A stretch of DNA of 14,456 nucleotides, from positions 1 through 14,456 of the forward strand of contig JASHTQ010000757.1 of NCBI GenBank assembly GCA_030040475.1, written 5' to 3'. Every line of letters starts with the position of its first letter. Position 1 is the first letter of the stretch. The position numbers and the translations under genes were made by a program. This stretch comes from Streptosporangiaceae bacterium (GTDB lineage: Bacteria > Actinomycetota > Actinomycetes > Streptosporangiales > Streptosporangiaceae). Below the pieces are notes generated by a model that was not told the DNA's origin, did no database searches, and saw only the letters and a list, made by a program, of their open reading frames with translations. Positions 6,462-12,659 of this stretch are shown here, piece after piece.

Positions 6462-7070
6462 GTGACCAGCTGGCAGGAACTCGCGGACAACGCGGCCTCG
6501 TGCACGCGCTGCGACCTGTACAAGCGGGCGACGCAGACCGTGTTCGGCGAGGGGCCCGTCGACGCCGCGCTGGTGCTTGTCGGCGAGACACCCGGCGACC
6601 AGGAGGACAAGCACGGCCATCCGTTCGTCGGGCCGGCCGGGCGGGTGCTCGACCGGGCGCTTGCCGACAGCGGCATCGCCCGCAAGGACGTGTACCTGAC
6701 CAACGCCGTCAAGCACTTCAAGTGGACCGCGCGCGGGAAGCGCCGGATCCACCAGCGCCCGAACGGCACCGAGATCAAGGCCTGCGAGTTCTGGCTCGAG
6801 GCCGAACTCGGGACGGTCGGGCCGCGGCTCGTGGTGCTGCTCGGCGCGGTCGCCGGCGAGGCGATGTTCGGCTCGCGCTTCCGGGTCGGGGAGCACAAGG
6901 GCAAGGTCGAGGACGCGTCCCTCGGCTCGTGGCACGGGCTGGTGGTCGCCACCATCCACCCGTCGGCCGTGCTGCGCGGCCCGGACGCGGAAAGCCGCGG
7001 CGTCGCCTACGCGGGCCTGGTCGAGGACCTGGTGACGGCGCGCGAGGCGGCCTGCGGCCCGGGCCGCTGA
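6462..7070 (+). CDS. udgX: UdgX-family uracil-DNA glycosylase
   Basis: This cytoplasmic repair enzyme removes uracil from DNA. The UdgX family is known to become covalently trapped on the abasic site through a histidine. The 202 residues show motif GETPGDQEDKHGHPFVGPAG (41-60), the family hallmark KRRIHQRP (93-100) with His97 as the covalent residue, and the distal HPS motif (166-168). Cys14, Cys17 and Cys108 match iron-sulfur ligands of family 4 enzymes. Where family 4 has the KCRPP cysteine, this protein reads VKHFKW, so His85 may be the fourth ligand (inference). GTG 6462 is the start, with TAGGGGG upstream as a weak ribosome site. The gene stands alone, divergent from the PhyH-type gene and convergent with miniprotein copy B. 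Confidence 0.93.
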   Translation: MTSWQELADNAASCTRCDLYKRATQTVFGEGPVDAALVLVGETPGDQEDKHGHPFVGPAGRVLDRALADSGIARKDVYLTNAVKHFKWTARGKRRIHQRPNGTEIKACEFWLEAELGTVGPRLVVLLGAVAGEAMFGSRFRVGEHKGKVEDASLGSWHGLVVATIHPSAVLRGPDAESRGVAYAGLVEDLVTAREAACGPGR

Positions 7071-7125
7071 GCTAACCGGCGGCGGCGCAGATCGCCTGGC
7101 CGCGCTCGGCGCGTTTAGGCGGCCG

Positions 7126-7150
7126 ACGGCCGGGTAGCCGATACGGCCGT
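7126..7150. terminator. Weak bidirectional hairpin after udgX
   Basis: ACGGCCG (7126-7132) pairs with CGGCCGT (7144-7150) across an 11-nt loop, between the convergent udgX and miniprotein B genes. There is no T-run, so termination is plausible from position only. An imperfect direct repeat containing GGGTTCGGGC follows at 7161-7170 and 7179-7188. Confidence 0.3.
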
Positions 7151-7206
7151 GCCATTAGTAGGGTTCGGGCTCGTTAGGGGGTTCGGGCATGGCGGCCGCC
7201 GGTGCG

Positions 7207-7404
7207 TCAGCTACTCGGGGAGGGCAAGTGGCACGAGATCTTCGGGTTCACGCCCACGTAGTTGAGCGGACCCGCGGCGACCGTCGCCACGATATCGCCG
7301 GCGTGCGCACAGGTGGTCGAGGAAGAACCGTAGTAGCCGCGCTGGCCCGCCGCAATCGCCCCGATGATCAGCCAGATAAGCAAAATGACCCCGCCGACTC
7401 GCAT
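7207..7404 (-). CDS. 65-residue single-pass membrane miniprotein (copy B)
   Basis: Paralogue of the miniprotein at 334-531 with the same length and layout: hydrophobic helix at 5-19 (GVILLIWLIIGAIAA), GQRGYY (20-25), Cys32, AGPLNYVG (44-51), Cys58 and a Pro/Ser tail. The invariant spacing of the two cysteines suggests a structural disulfide on the outer side of the membrane (inference). ATG 7404 is chosen over the longer frame at 7437 because CGGAGG lies about 7 nt before it. It is flanked by udgX (convergent) and by the anti-sigma kinase gene (divergent), neither obviously related. Function is unknown; conservation between the two copies is the main evidence that both are translated. Confidence 0.85.
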   Translation of the reverse strand: MRVGGVILLIWLIIGAIAAGQRGYYGSSSTTCAHAGDIVATVAAGPLNYVGVNPKISCHLPSPSS

Positions 7405-7577
7405 ATCTACCTCCGAAAGACGGGCGGCTCGGGCCACTCGCCGGAGCCGCGGACTCGGGTCGCCCCTTCGTCTACCCCGCTGGCGACGGATACACGTACC
7501 CGACCGGCACCATATGCCGCGGATCCGGCATTCATCCAGACCGGCGGCGCTTTCACGTGCCGTTTCCCGTGCCGGTG

Positions 7578-7583
7578 TAGGGT
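7578..7583 (+). promoter_or_regulatory. -10 element of the anti-sigma kinase gene
   Basis: TAGGGT matches TANNNT and lies 8 nt before ATG 7592, which has no Shine-Dalgarno sequence. This supports a leaderless transcript and helps to choose the start. A clear -35 is not seen. Confidence 0.4.
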
Positions 7584-7591
7584 GGCTGCTG

Positions 7592-8074
7592 ATGGCCCGG
7601 GATGCAAGCCGCGCGCGGCGCCCTCAAGCGCCGGACGAACCCGCCTTTCCGCTGGCCCCCACGCCGGGCCGCGGCAGTCCGCTGTCTCCTCCCGTGCATG
7701 GTGTCATGGCCTTCGTCTACACCACTGACCTGTCGGCGGTCCGCGCCCTGGTGCACAGGCATGCGCTGCGGGCCGGGCTGACCGAATCCCGTGCCATCGA
7801 CCTCATGCTCGCGGTCAGCGAGGTCGCGGCGAACACCGTCAGGCACGCCAAGTCTCCCGGATGCCTCGATATCTGGTACGACACCAGGGAGATCGTCTGC
7901 CAGATCCGCGACAGGGGCACGATCCCGGACCCGCTGGCGGGCCGGCGCCGGCCCGCGCTCGATGCACTGGGCGGTCACGGCCTGTGGATCGTGAACCAGG
8001 TCTGCGACGAGGTCGAGATGCGCTCGGATGAAACGGGTACGACGATCAGGCTGCACATGACGCTATCCCGCTGA
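7592..8074 (+). CDS. RsbW-like anti-sigma factor kinase (HATPase_c_2)
   Basis: A 160-residue GHKL-fold ATP-binding protein of the anti-sigma kinase family. Such proteins hold a sigma factor inactive, or phosphorylate a STAS antagonist to stop it from releasing the sigma factor. Visible ATP-site boxes are the N box LAVSEVAANTVRHA (73-86; Glu77, Asn81), the G1 box RDRGTIPDP (106-114) and the G2 box GGHGLWIVNQVCDEVE (127-142). The first 38 residues are Pro/Arg-rich and lack family similarity. Translation could instead begin at ATG 7706, but no ribosome site supports that, whereas ATG 7592 lies 8 nt after a -10 element. A terminator and then a STAS gene follow, the expected antagonist partner. 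The target sigma factor is not in the window. Standalone proteins of this family are numerous in actinomycetes, so pairing is inferred from position. Confidence 0.87.
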   Translation: MARDASRARRPQAPDEPAFPLAPTPGRGSPLSPPVHGVMAFVYTTDLSAVRALVHRHALRAGLTESRAIDLMLAVSEVAANTVRHAKSPGCLDIWYDTREIVCQIRDRGTIPDPLAGRRRPALDALGGHGLWIVNQVCDEVEMRSDETGTTIRLHMTLSR

Positions 8075-8090
8075 CCAGCCATTCCGGCGT

Positions 8091-8120
8091 CCGTCCGGGG
8101 CGAGTTCCCGGACGGCTTTT
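8091..8120 (+). terminator. Intrinsic terminator between kinase and STAS genes
   Basis: A perfect 9-bp stem, CCGTCCGGG (8091-8099) with CCCGGACGG (8107-8115), has a 7-nt loop and is followed by CTTTT (8116-8120). It begins 17 nt after the kinase stop. It should uncouple, or at least reduce, expression of the STAS gene from the kinase transcript. Confidence 0.75.
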
Positions 8121-8141
8121 GACGTGCTGAGGAGTATCCCG

Positions 8142-8522
8142 TTGCCATCCGCCGTGTGGTACAACAAGTGCGTGGATCTGCTGACGGTCTCTGTGAGGGC
8201 CCGGGAGTCCGCCGGCGAACCGTACACGCTGGTGGAGATCACCGGCGAGGCCGACGTGACCAATACCGACGAGTTGCACCGGCTGCTGGACGAGGAGGTG
8301 TCCGCGCAGCCGCGGACCATGATCATCGACATGTCCGGGCTGCGGTTCATGGACTCCTCCGCGCTGCACGCGCTGCTGCGGGTGAACCGCTCGCTGGACC
8401 GGCAGGGCGGCGTCCTCGCGCTGGTTTCGCCGCAGGCGGCGGTGGCGAAAATTCTCCGTCTCACCACCGCTGACCGGCTCATTCCCGTCTTCGACAGCGT
8501 GGCGGAGGCCGCCGCGGGCTAA
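8142..8522 (+). CDS. STAS-domain anti-sigma factor antagonist
   Basis: A 126-residue SpoIIAA/RsbV-like antagonist. Unphosphorylated, such proteins bind the anti-sigma kinase and free the sigma factor. The STAS core runs from about residue 12 to 120, with VEITGEADVTNTDEL (31-45) and the phosphorylation loop IIDMSGLRFMDSSALHALL (61-79); Ser73 corresponds to the phosphoserine of SpoIIAA, next to Asp71. The start is uncertain. TTG 8142 has AGGAG 7 nt upstream, the best ribosome site; GTG 8172 would begin directly at the domain (VDLLTVSV), and GTG 8124 is the longest frame. The kinase gene upstream and the SpoIIE phosphatase at 12660-14456 supply the two enzymes that would set its phosphorylation state (inference). 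Confidence 0.88.
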   Translation: MPSAVWYNKCVDLLTVSVRARESAGEPYTLVEITGEADVTNTDELHRLLDEEVSAQPRTMIIDMSGLRFMDSSALHALLRVNRSLDRQGGVLALVSPQAAVAKILRLTTADRLIPVFDSVAEAAAG

Positions 8523-8536
8523 CCCGCCGCGGCTTT
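8511..8536 (+). terminator. Hairpin overlapping the STAS stop codon
   Basis: GCCGCGG (8511-8517) pairs with CCGCGGC (8527-8533) around a 9-nt loop that contains the TAA stop; TTT follows (8534-8536). It is a probable terminator for the STAS gene, located just before the promoter of the next gene. Confidence 0.5.
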
Positions 8537-8540
8537 GGTG

Positions 8541-8568
8541 TTTGCGGACCCCGAACGTGGGATATGCT
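8541..8568 (+). promoter_or_regulatory. Promoter of the glycosyltransferase leader
   Basis: TTTGCG (8541-8546), 16 nt of spacer and TATGCT (8563-8568) form a sigma-70-type promoter with a good TANNNT -10. The 6-nt rule seen at the leaderless genes of this window puts the start of transcription at A8575. That is the first base of the structured leader. Confidence 0.5.
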
Positions 8569-8574
8569 GTCAGC

Positions 8575-8703
8575 AAGTGGTGCCTACGACGCAGGCACGC
8601 TCTACGCGACACGGTGTTTTCGCGGAGCGTGCGGATCGGGTGCCACTTTTTCCGCCTCCTAGGACGAACACCGTGACAGAGGTTCGTCGGCGAGGAGGCC
8701 CTG
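8575..8703 (+). promoter_or_regulatory. Structured 5' leader with ribosome-site-sequestering hairpin
   Basis: Domain 1: AAGTGGTGCC (8575-8584) pairs with GGTGCCACTT (8639-8648), 10 bp with two G-U pairs. It encloses GCACGCTC (8595-8602) with GAGCGTGC (8625-8632) and CGCG (8605-8608) with CGCG (8621-8624). A run of five T (8647-8651) follows. A competing hairpin, GTGCCT (8580-8585) with AGGCAC (8593-8598), would break both helices. Domain 2: GCCTCCT (8654-8660) pairs with AGGAGGC (8693-8699), and inside it GACGAAC (8663-8669) pairs with GTTCGTC (8682-8688). This buries the AGGAGG ribosome site 5 nt before ATG 8704. Alternative folds, a U-run and a masked ribosome site are the design of a riboswitch, attenuator or RNA thermometer. 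It does not match any riboswitch class I can recall, and the ligand is unknown. Confidence 0.6.
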
Positions 8704-9924
8704 ATGAAGATCGCCATGGTAGCCCAGCACGCGACGCCGCTGCGTCCGCGCGCGGGGGATGGCCCGGACAGTGACGACATCGGACTTGGCGAGCTCACCC
8801 GCATGCTCGCCAGGCACGGTCACCAGGTGACCGTTTACGCCCAGAAGCAGCGCAGCGACGCGCCCGACCAGGCAGAGCTCGAAGACGGGGTGCGGATCCG
8901 CCACATCGACGCCGGTCCGGCCGCAGCCGGCGACGAGCGGGACGGGCAGCGCGATGCCGACCTGCTCGAGCGGGTTCCCGCGTTCAGCGCCCCGCTGCGC
9001 GAGCACTGGCACCGCGAGCGGCCGGACGTCGTGCACGCGATGCGGTGGACCAGCGGCCTGGCGGCGCTCGCCGCCGCGCGCGACCTCGACATACCGGTCG
9101 TGCAGGAGTTCAGCTCGCTCGGCGTCATCGAGGGACGGCACCGGGTAAAGGCCGGCGCGAAGGCGGACGGCGCGGCCGCGGCCAGGCTCAGGCTCGAGCC
9201 CGCCATCGGGCGCAGCGCCGCCGCCGTGGTCGCGACCAACTCCGCCGAGGTGTCGGACCTCGCCAGCCTCGGCGTCCAGCGGTCCGCCATCAGGGTCGTC
9301 CCGTGGGGCGTCGACACCGACGCGTTCACCCCGGAAGGCCCGGTCGCCAAGCGGAACGGCCGGCCACGGCTGCTCACCGCGGCGGACCTCAAGGAGCGCG
9401 ATGCGTTCGAGACGCTGCTGCGGGCACTGACCCGGGTCCCCGGCGCCGAGCTGATGATCGTCGGCGGCCCGGCCCGCGCCGACCTGCCGACCGACGAGGG
9501 CTACGTCGGCCTGGCCAGGTTCGCCGGGACGCTGGGCATCTCCGACCGGGTCATGTTCACCGGCCGGGTCGACCGCGGCAAGATGCCCGCCCTGCTGCGC
9601 TCTGCCGACCTGGTGGTCAGCACGTCCCCGCACGAGACCTCCGGCACGATCTCGCTGCAGGCCATGGCGTGCGGTACGCCGGTGATAGCGCCTCCGGTGG
9701 GCGGTCACATGGACGCCGTGGTCGACGGTACGACCGGCATCCTGATCCCGCCCGGCCGGCCCGCCCTGCTCGCGTCGCGGATCCGGCAGCTGCTCGCCCA
9801 CCCGATGCTCGTCGAGGCGTACGGGGTCGCGGCGGCCGACCGGGCCAGGTCCAGGTACTCCTGGGACCGGATCGCGGGCGAGACGCTCGCGGTCTACGAC
9901 CGGGCGACCGCCATGGCGGCCTAG
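8704..9924 (+). CDS. GT4-family glycosyltransferase
   Basis: A 406-residue GT-B-fold glycosyltransferase resembling those that add a sugar from a nucleotide donor to lipids, cell-wall glycans or metabolites. The N-terminal domain starts MKIAMVAQH and has LGELTRMLARHGHQVTVYA (28-46), the acceptor side. The hinge PWGVDTDAF (200-208) is typical of GT4. The donor-site block is PHETSGTISLQAMACGTPVI (309-328), followed by PVGGHMDAVVDGTTGILIPP (331-350). The usual EX7E pair is Glu311 and Gln319, so the second acid is replaced. No membrane segment is visible. ATG 8704 has the perfect ribosome site AGGAGG, but it is folded into a hairpin, so expression is probably controlled after initiation of transcription. 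A strong hairpin ends the unit, and the gene appears to be transcribed alone. Donor and acceptor cannot be told. Confidence 0.9.
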   Translation: MKIAMVAQHATPLRPRAGDGPDSDDIGLGELTRMLARHGHQVTVYAQKQRSDAPDQAELEDGVRIRHIDAGPAAAGDERDGQRDADLLERVPAFSAPLREHWHRERPDVVHAMRWTSGLAALAAARDLDIPVVQEFSSLGVIEGRHRVKAGAKADGAAAARLRLEPAIGRSAAAVVATNSAEVSDLASLGVQRSAIRVVPWGVDTDAFTPEGPVAKRNGRPRLLTAADLKERDAFETLLRALTRVPGAELMIVGGPARADLPTDEGYVGLARFAGTLGISDRVMFTGRVDRGKMPALLRSADLVVSTSPHETSGTISLQAMACGTPVIAPPVGGHMDAVVDGTTGILIPPGRPALLASRIRQLLAHPMLVEAYGVAAADRARSRYSWDRIAGETLAVYDRATAMAA

Positions 9925-9965
9925 CCCCGCTAGCCCCGCCTGGCGCCGCTTCGGCGAAGAACGTG

Positions 9966-10007
9966 CAGGCCCGGCGGTCCGGAGCCCCTCCCCGGACGCC
10001 GGGCCTG
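9966..10007 (+). terminator. Strong hairpin after the glycosyltransferase gene
   Basis: CAGGCCCGGC (9966-9975) pairs with GCCGGGCCTG (9998-10007). Inside, GTCCGG (9977-9982) pairs with CCGGAC (9992-9997), leaving one bulged G and a 9-nt loop. There is no immediate T-run, but T-rich sequence follows at 10031-10038. The rest of this 292-nt gap has a 10-bp palindrome TGTCCGGACA (about 10012-10021) and no gene that I can support. Confidence 0.7.
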
Positions 10008-10199
10008 TACATGTCCGGACAGTCAGAGCCTTTATTTTGCCGAACGGGGAGTGGTATCTGCGCCGCGCCGCCGGCCCGGCCCGCTCGGCTGACGTTCCGG
10101 TGGCATTCCCGGCCCGGGCAAACCATACTAAGAACCTGTCTTTACCGACACCCGACAGAAGTCGTTTTTGCCGGGTATCGGTGGTATTCAGGCGCTTTG

Positions 10200-10205
10200 T
10201 ATCGT
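10200..10205 (+). promoter_or_regulatory. -10 element before the TTG-start membrane protein gene
   Basis: TATCGT matches TANNNT. Six nucleotides later there is an ATG (10212) opening only a five-codon frame, MPCRR, that ends at 10229 and overlaps the proposed TTG start at 10217. Either this promoter makes a leader a few nucleotides long with a mini-ORF, or transcription starts further upstream and GGGGGA (10206-10211) serves as the ribosome site. Confidence 0.35.
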
Positions 10206-10216
10206 GGGGGAATGCC

Positions 10217-11065
10217 TTGCCGACGGTAACTGTCTCGAACGTCGAGAAGCACCAGGACACCGGTACGACTACCACCACGCCGGTGTCATCCTCGAAGGCT
10301 GCCGCTCCGGCCAGCGCCTGGGTGACCGTTCCATCGATGATCGCCGTCCTTGCCGCCATCGTCGGCATGTGGTTCGCGTACAAATACGTGATCAAGCCGA
10401 GCACTATCGGTTTCGCGAAGAACTACGTTCCCTATGCGGGCGTGATAGCCGCCACGGCTGCGCTGGAGCGCTTTCTCGAACCATTGAGCCAGATAGTGAT
10501 GCAAGGCAAGGTGCAGGCCGGCGCGGCGGGAAGCACGCCCGGCGCCGCGGGGACCTCGGGCGCCACCGCCTCTTCCCAGGTCGCCGGCGCTCCGGGGAAG
10601 GCCGCTCCCAGCGCCGCGGGCACCGTCGAGCCCGGACGCCCTCGGCTGGCCAACCCTTTGATGCAGAAGATTCTCCGGCAGGGCCCTGGCGGGCAGACCG
10701 GGGCGAAGAAGACCTTGAAGCAGGAGGCCGCCGAGTCCAAGGCGAGGGCTCAAAAGGCGGCCGCGGACCCGCAGCAGACGGCCGGGGACGTCCAGCCATT
10801 GGTCGATCAGGCTGCCGACGACCAGGCGAGCCTGGACACGCTGCGCACTAACCGGGCAATTCTCTTCTGGGCGATCGCGAGCGTATGCGGGATAGGGATA
10901 TCCGGCGGCTTCGGGCTCTTCCTGCTTCAGACGATCGCGACCAGCCACGTCAATACGTTGCTGGATCTGGCCGTGACCGGGCTGACCATAGGCGCCGGGA
11001 CCAAGCCGACACACGACCTGATCACCAGCCTGCAGGCGAAAGCGAGCGGTTCCTCCTCATCCTGA
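10217..11065 (+). CDS. Membrane protein with Ala/Pro-rich linker, function unknown
   Basis: I do not recognise this 282-residue protein. It has a Thr/Ser-rich N-terminus, a first membrane helix (about 38-58, MIAVLAAIVGMWFAYKYVI), and a short conserved-looking segment VPYAGVIAATAALERFLEPL (71-90). A low-complexity Ala/Gly/Pro/Ser linker (100-140) and a charged stretch with coiled-coil potential (160-210) follow. A second helix (about 214-238, AILFWAIASVCGIGISGGFG) comes next, then a C-terminal motif TGLTIGAGTKPTHDLITSLQ (254-273). The two helices would put the linker and coil on one side of the membrane. TTG 10217 is chosen because GGGGGA lies 5 nt before it; the frame is open up to 10037, and GTG 10181 is an alternative. 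It is flanked by a terminator upstream and by aldehyde dehydrogenase downstream, with no clear functional link. Confidence 0.75.
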   Translation: MPTVTVSNVEKHQDTGTTTTTPVSSSKAAAPASAWVTVPSMIAVLAAIVGMWFAYKYVIKPSTIGFAKNYVPYAGVIAATAALERFLEPLSQIVMQGKVQAGAAGSTPGAAGTSGATASSQVAGAPGKAAPSAAGTVEPGRPRLANPLMQKILRQGPGGQTGAKKTLKQEAAESKARAQKAAADPQQTAGDVQPLVDQAADDQASLDTLRTNRAILFWAIASVCGIGISGGFGLFLLQTIATSHVNTLLDLAVTGLTIGAGTKPTHDLITSLQAKASGSSSS

Positions 11066-11119
11066 CCCGGCCGTAGTCTCCGGCGGGGCAACCGAACGGC
11101 GCCCGGCGGCCGTGTGTAG

Positions 11120-11143
11120 CCCGGCTGAGGCGGGGTAGCCGGG
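11120..11143. promoter_or_regulatory. Inverted repeat just before the aldehyde dehydrogenase start
   Basis: CCCGGCT (11120-11126) pairs with AGCCGGG (11137-11143) over a 10-nt loop, ending 7 nt before ATG 11151. It may be an operator, a leader hairpin limiting translation, or the terminator of the preceding gene. No T-run or clear promoter is visible around it. Confidence 0.35.
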
Positions 11144-11150
11144 ATGTGCT

Positions 11151-12626
11151 ATGGCAACGTCAGGGGAATGGGTCGCTCCTGCCCGTTACGACGGCTTCGA
11201 CACGATGCCGCTCGGCGGACGTTGGCGGGCCGGGAGAAGCGGCCGGATCGCGGTCGACACCGACCCGTGGAGCGGGGGGTCGCTCGCCGAGATCCCGCTC
11301 GCGGACGTCGGCGACCTCTGCCGTGCCCTTGCGGCCGCGCCGTCGGCGCAGCGCTGCTGGGCGGCGCAGTCGCCTGCCTGCCGGGCGGAGATCATGCTGT
11401 CCGCGGCGGCCGTGGTGCAGCATCGCCGGGCCGAGATCGTGGACTGGCTGGTCCGTGAGACCGGCAGCATCCGTGCCAGGGCCGAACTCGAGTGGGGCCT
11501 GGTGCGATCGGTGCTGCTCGAGGCGGCATCCGTGCCGTACAGCGCGGCAGGCAGCATCGTCCCTTCAGATGCACCCGGCCGGGAGAGCCGCGTCTACCGG
11601 CAGCCGGTCGGGGTGGTGGCGGTGATCGGCTCCTCGGAGTTCCCCATGCACCGCTCGAGCCGGTGCGTGGCGGGGGCGCTGGCCGCGGGGAACGCGGTCG
11701 TGCTGAAGCCCGCCAGCGACACGCCCGTCACCGGCGGCCTGCTGCTCACCCGGGTCCTCGAAGAGGCCGGGCTGCCGGACGGCCTGCTCAGCGTCGTGAT
11801 CGGCGCGGGCAGCGAGATCGGCGAGGCGATCGTGGCGCATTGCATCCCCGGCGTCGTCTCGTTCACCGGCTCAGCCTCGGTCGGGGATCGGCTGGCCCGC
11901 GCGGCCGGGGTCGCCGCCGCCAAGCGGCTGGCCCTCGAACTCGGCGGCCCCGGCCCGCTCGTCGTGCTCGACGACGCCGACGTGGGGCGTGCGGCGGACG
12001 CCGCCGTGTTCGGGTCCTTCTTCCGCCACGGCCAGATCTGCATGATCGCCAACCGGCTCATCGTGGATCGCAGGGTGTACGACGAGTTCGCCGACCGGCT
12101 GGTGGCCGAGGTGCGGTGCCTGCGGGCCGGCGATCCGGCTGCCGTCGACACCGATGTCGGGCCGTTGCTCAGCGCGGCACGGCTCAGCGCGGCACAGGAC
12201 ATGCTGAAGCGCGTCACGGACGAGGGCGCGCGGCAGGTCCTCGGCGGCGAGCCGCGCGGCCCGACCGGGCTGCTGCTGCCGCCGCACGTGCTGCTGGCGC
12301 GGGGCGATATGACGACGGCGCGGGAGGCCGTGTCCGGCCCGGTGATCACCGTGATCCGGGCCAGGGACGGCGACGACGCGCTCAGCATCGCGAACAGGTG
12401 CGAATACGGCCGATCCGGCGCCGTGTTCACCGCGGACCCCGAGCGCGGCGCCCGGTTCGCGGCCGGCCTGGCCACCGGGATGACGCACGTCAACGCCTCG
12501 CCGGCGAACGACGACGCCAACGCCGCGATCGGCGGCACACGAGCCTGCGGCATCGACCGGTTCGGCGGCCGGTGGGTAATCGAGACGTTCACCGCGCGGC
12601 GGTGGGTCAGCCAGCCTGAGCCCTGA
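11151..12626 (+). CDS. NAD(P)-dependent aldehyde dehydrogenase with altered active-site residues
   Basis: A 491-residue member of the aldehyde dehydrogenase superfamily, closest by its C-terminal end (RFGGRWVIETFTARRWVS) to the benzaldehyde/vanillin dehydrogenase type. These oxidise aldehydes to acids. Catalytic Cys297 (HGQICMIANR) and general base Glu263 (ALELGGPGP) are present, as are Lys186 (AVVLKPAS) and the SFTGS turn (237-241). Three usual residues are changed. The oxyanion Asn of the NFP motif is Glu163 (SSEFPMH), and the Glu and Phe of EExFGPV are Ala393 and Ser395 (REAVSGPV). Activity may therefore differ from the standard reaction. ATG 11151 starts the gene; GGGA (11141-11144) is a weak ribosome site and lies within the hairpin. 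Convergent with the phosphatase gene, 33 nt away. Confidence 0.88.
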   Translation: MATSGEWVAPARYDGFDTMPLGGRWRAGRSGRIAVDTDPWSGGSLAEIPLADVGDLCRALAAAPSAQRCWAAQSPACRAEIMLSAAAVVQHRRAEIVDWLVRETGSIRARAELEWGLVRSVLLEAASVPYSAAGSIVPSDAPGRESRVYRQPVGVVAVIGSSEFPMHRSSRCVAGALAAGNAVVLKPASDTPVTGGLLLTRVLEEAGLPDGLLSVVIGAGSEIGEAIVAHCIPGVVSFTGSASVGDRLARAAGVAAAKRLALELGGPGPLVVLDDADVGRAADAAVFGSFFRHGQICMIANRLIVDRRVYDEFADRLVAEVRCLRAGDPAAVDTDVGPLLSAARLSAAQDMLKRVTDEGARQVLGGEPRGPTGLLLPPHVLLARGDMTTAREAVSGPVITVIRARDGDDALSIANRCEYGRSGAVFTADPERGARFAAGLATGMTHVNASPANDDANAAIGGTRACGIDRFGGRWVIETFTARRWVSQPEP

Positions 12627-12659
12627 GCGCGCGCCGGCGGGCCGGCCTGAGGTCCCGGC

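Noticed and set aside
6338..6955. N-terminal extension of the PhyH-type frame back to 6955
   Set aside because: It would run antisense through udgX; the family domain begins right after GTG 6331, which has its own -10 element.
7189..7728. Plus-strand 179-codon frame starting ATG 7189
   Set aside because: It overlaps both miniprotein copy B (opposite strand) and the start of the anti-sigma kinase gene, lacks a ribosome site and has Arg-rich shadow composition.
9922..9939. Tandem nine-base repeat TAGCCCCGC twice
   Set aside because: Two copies only; it contains the stop codon of the glycosyltransferase and a second in-frame stop, but nothing suggests a functional array.
10034..10052. Similarity of TGCCGAACGG-type sequence here to that near 293-309
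   Set aside because: About 15 of 17 bases match, but there is only one pair, no extension on either side, and high GC makes chance matches likely.
8659..10404. Minus-strand open frame (581 codons) opposite the glycosyltransferase
   Set aside because: Antisense shadow running through the terminator and promoter regions at both ends; it has no recognisable domain.
11594..12592. Minus-strand open frame (332 codons) opposite the aldehyde dehydrogenase
   Set aside because: Ser/Thr/Pro/Ala-rich translation typical of the reverse frame of high-GC genes; no motif.
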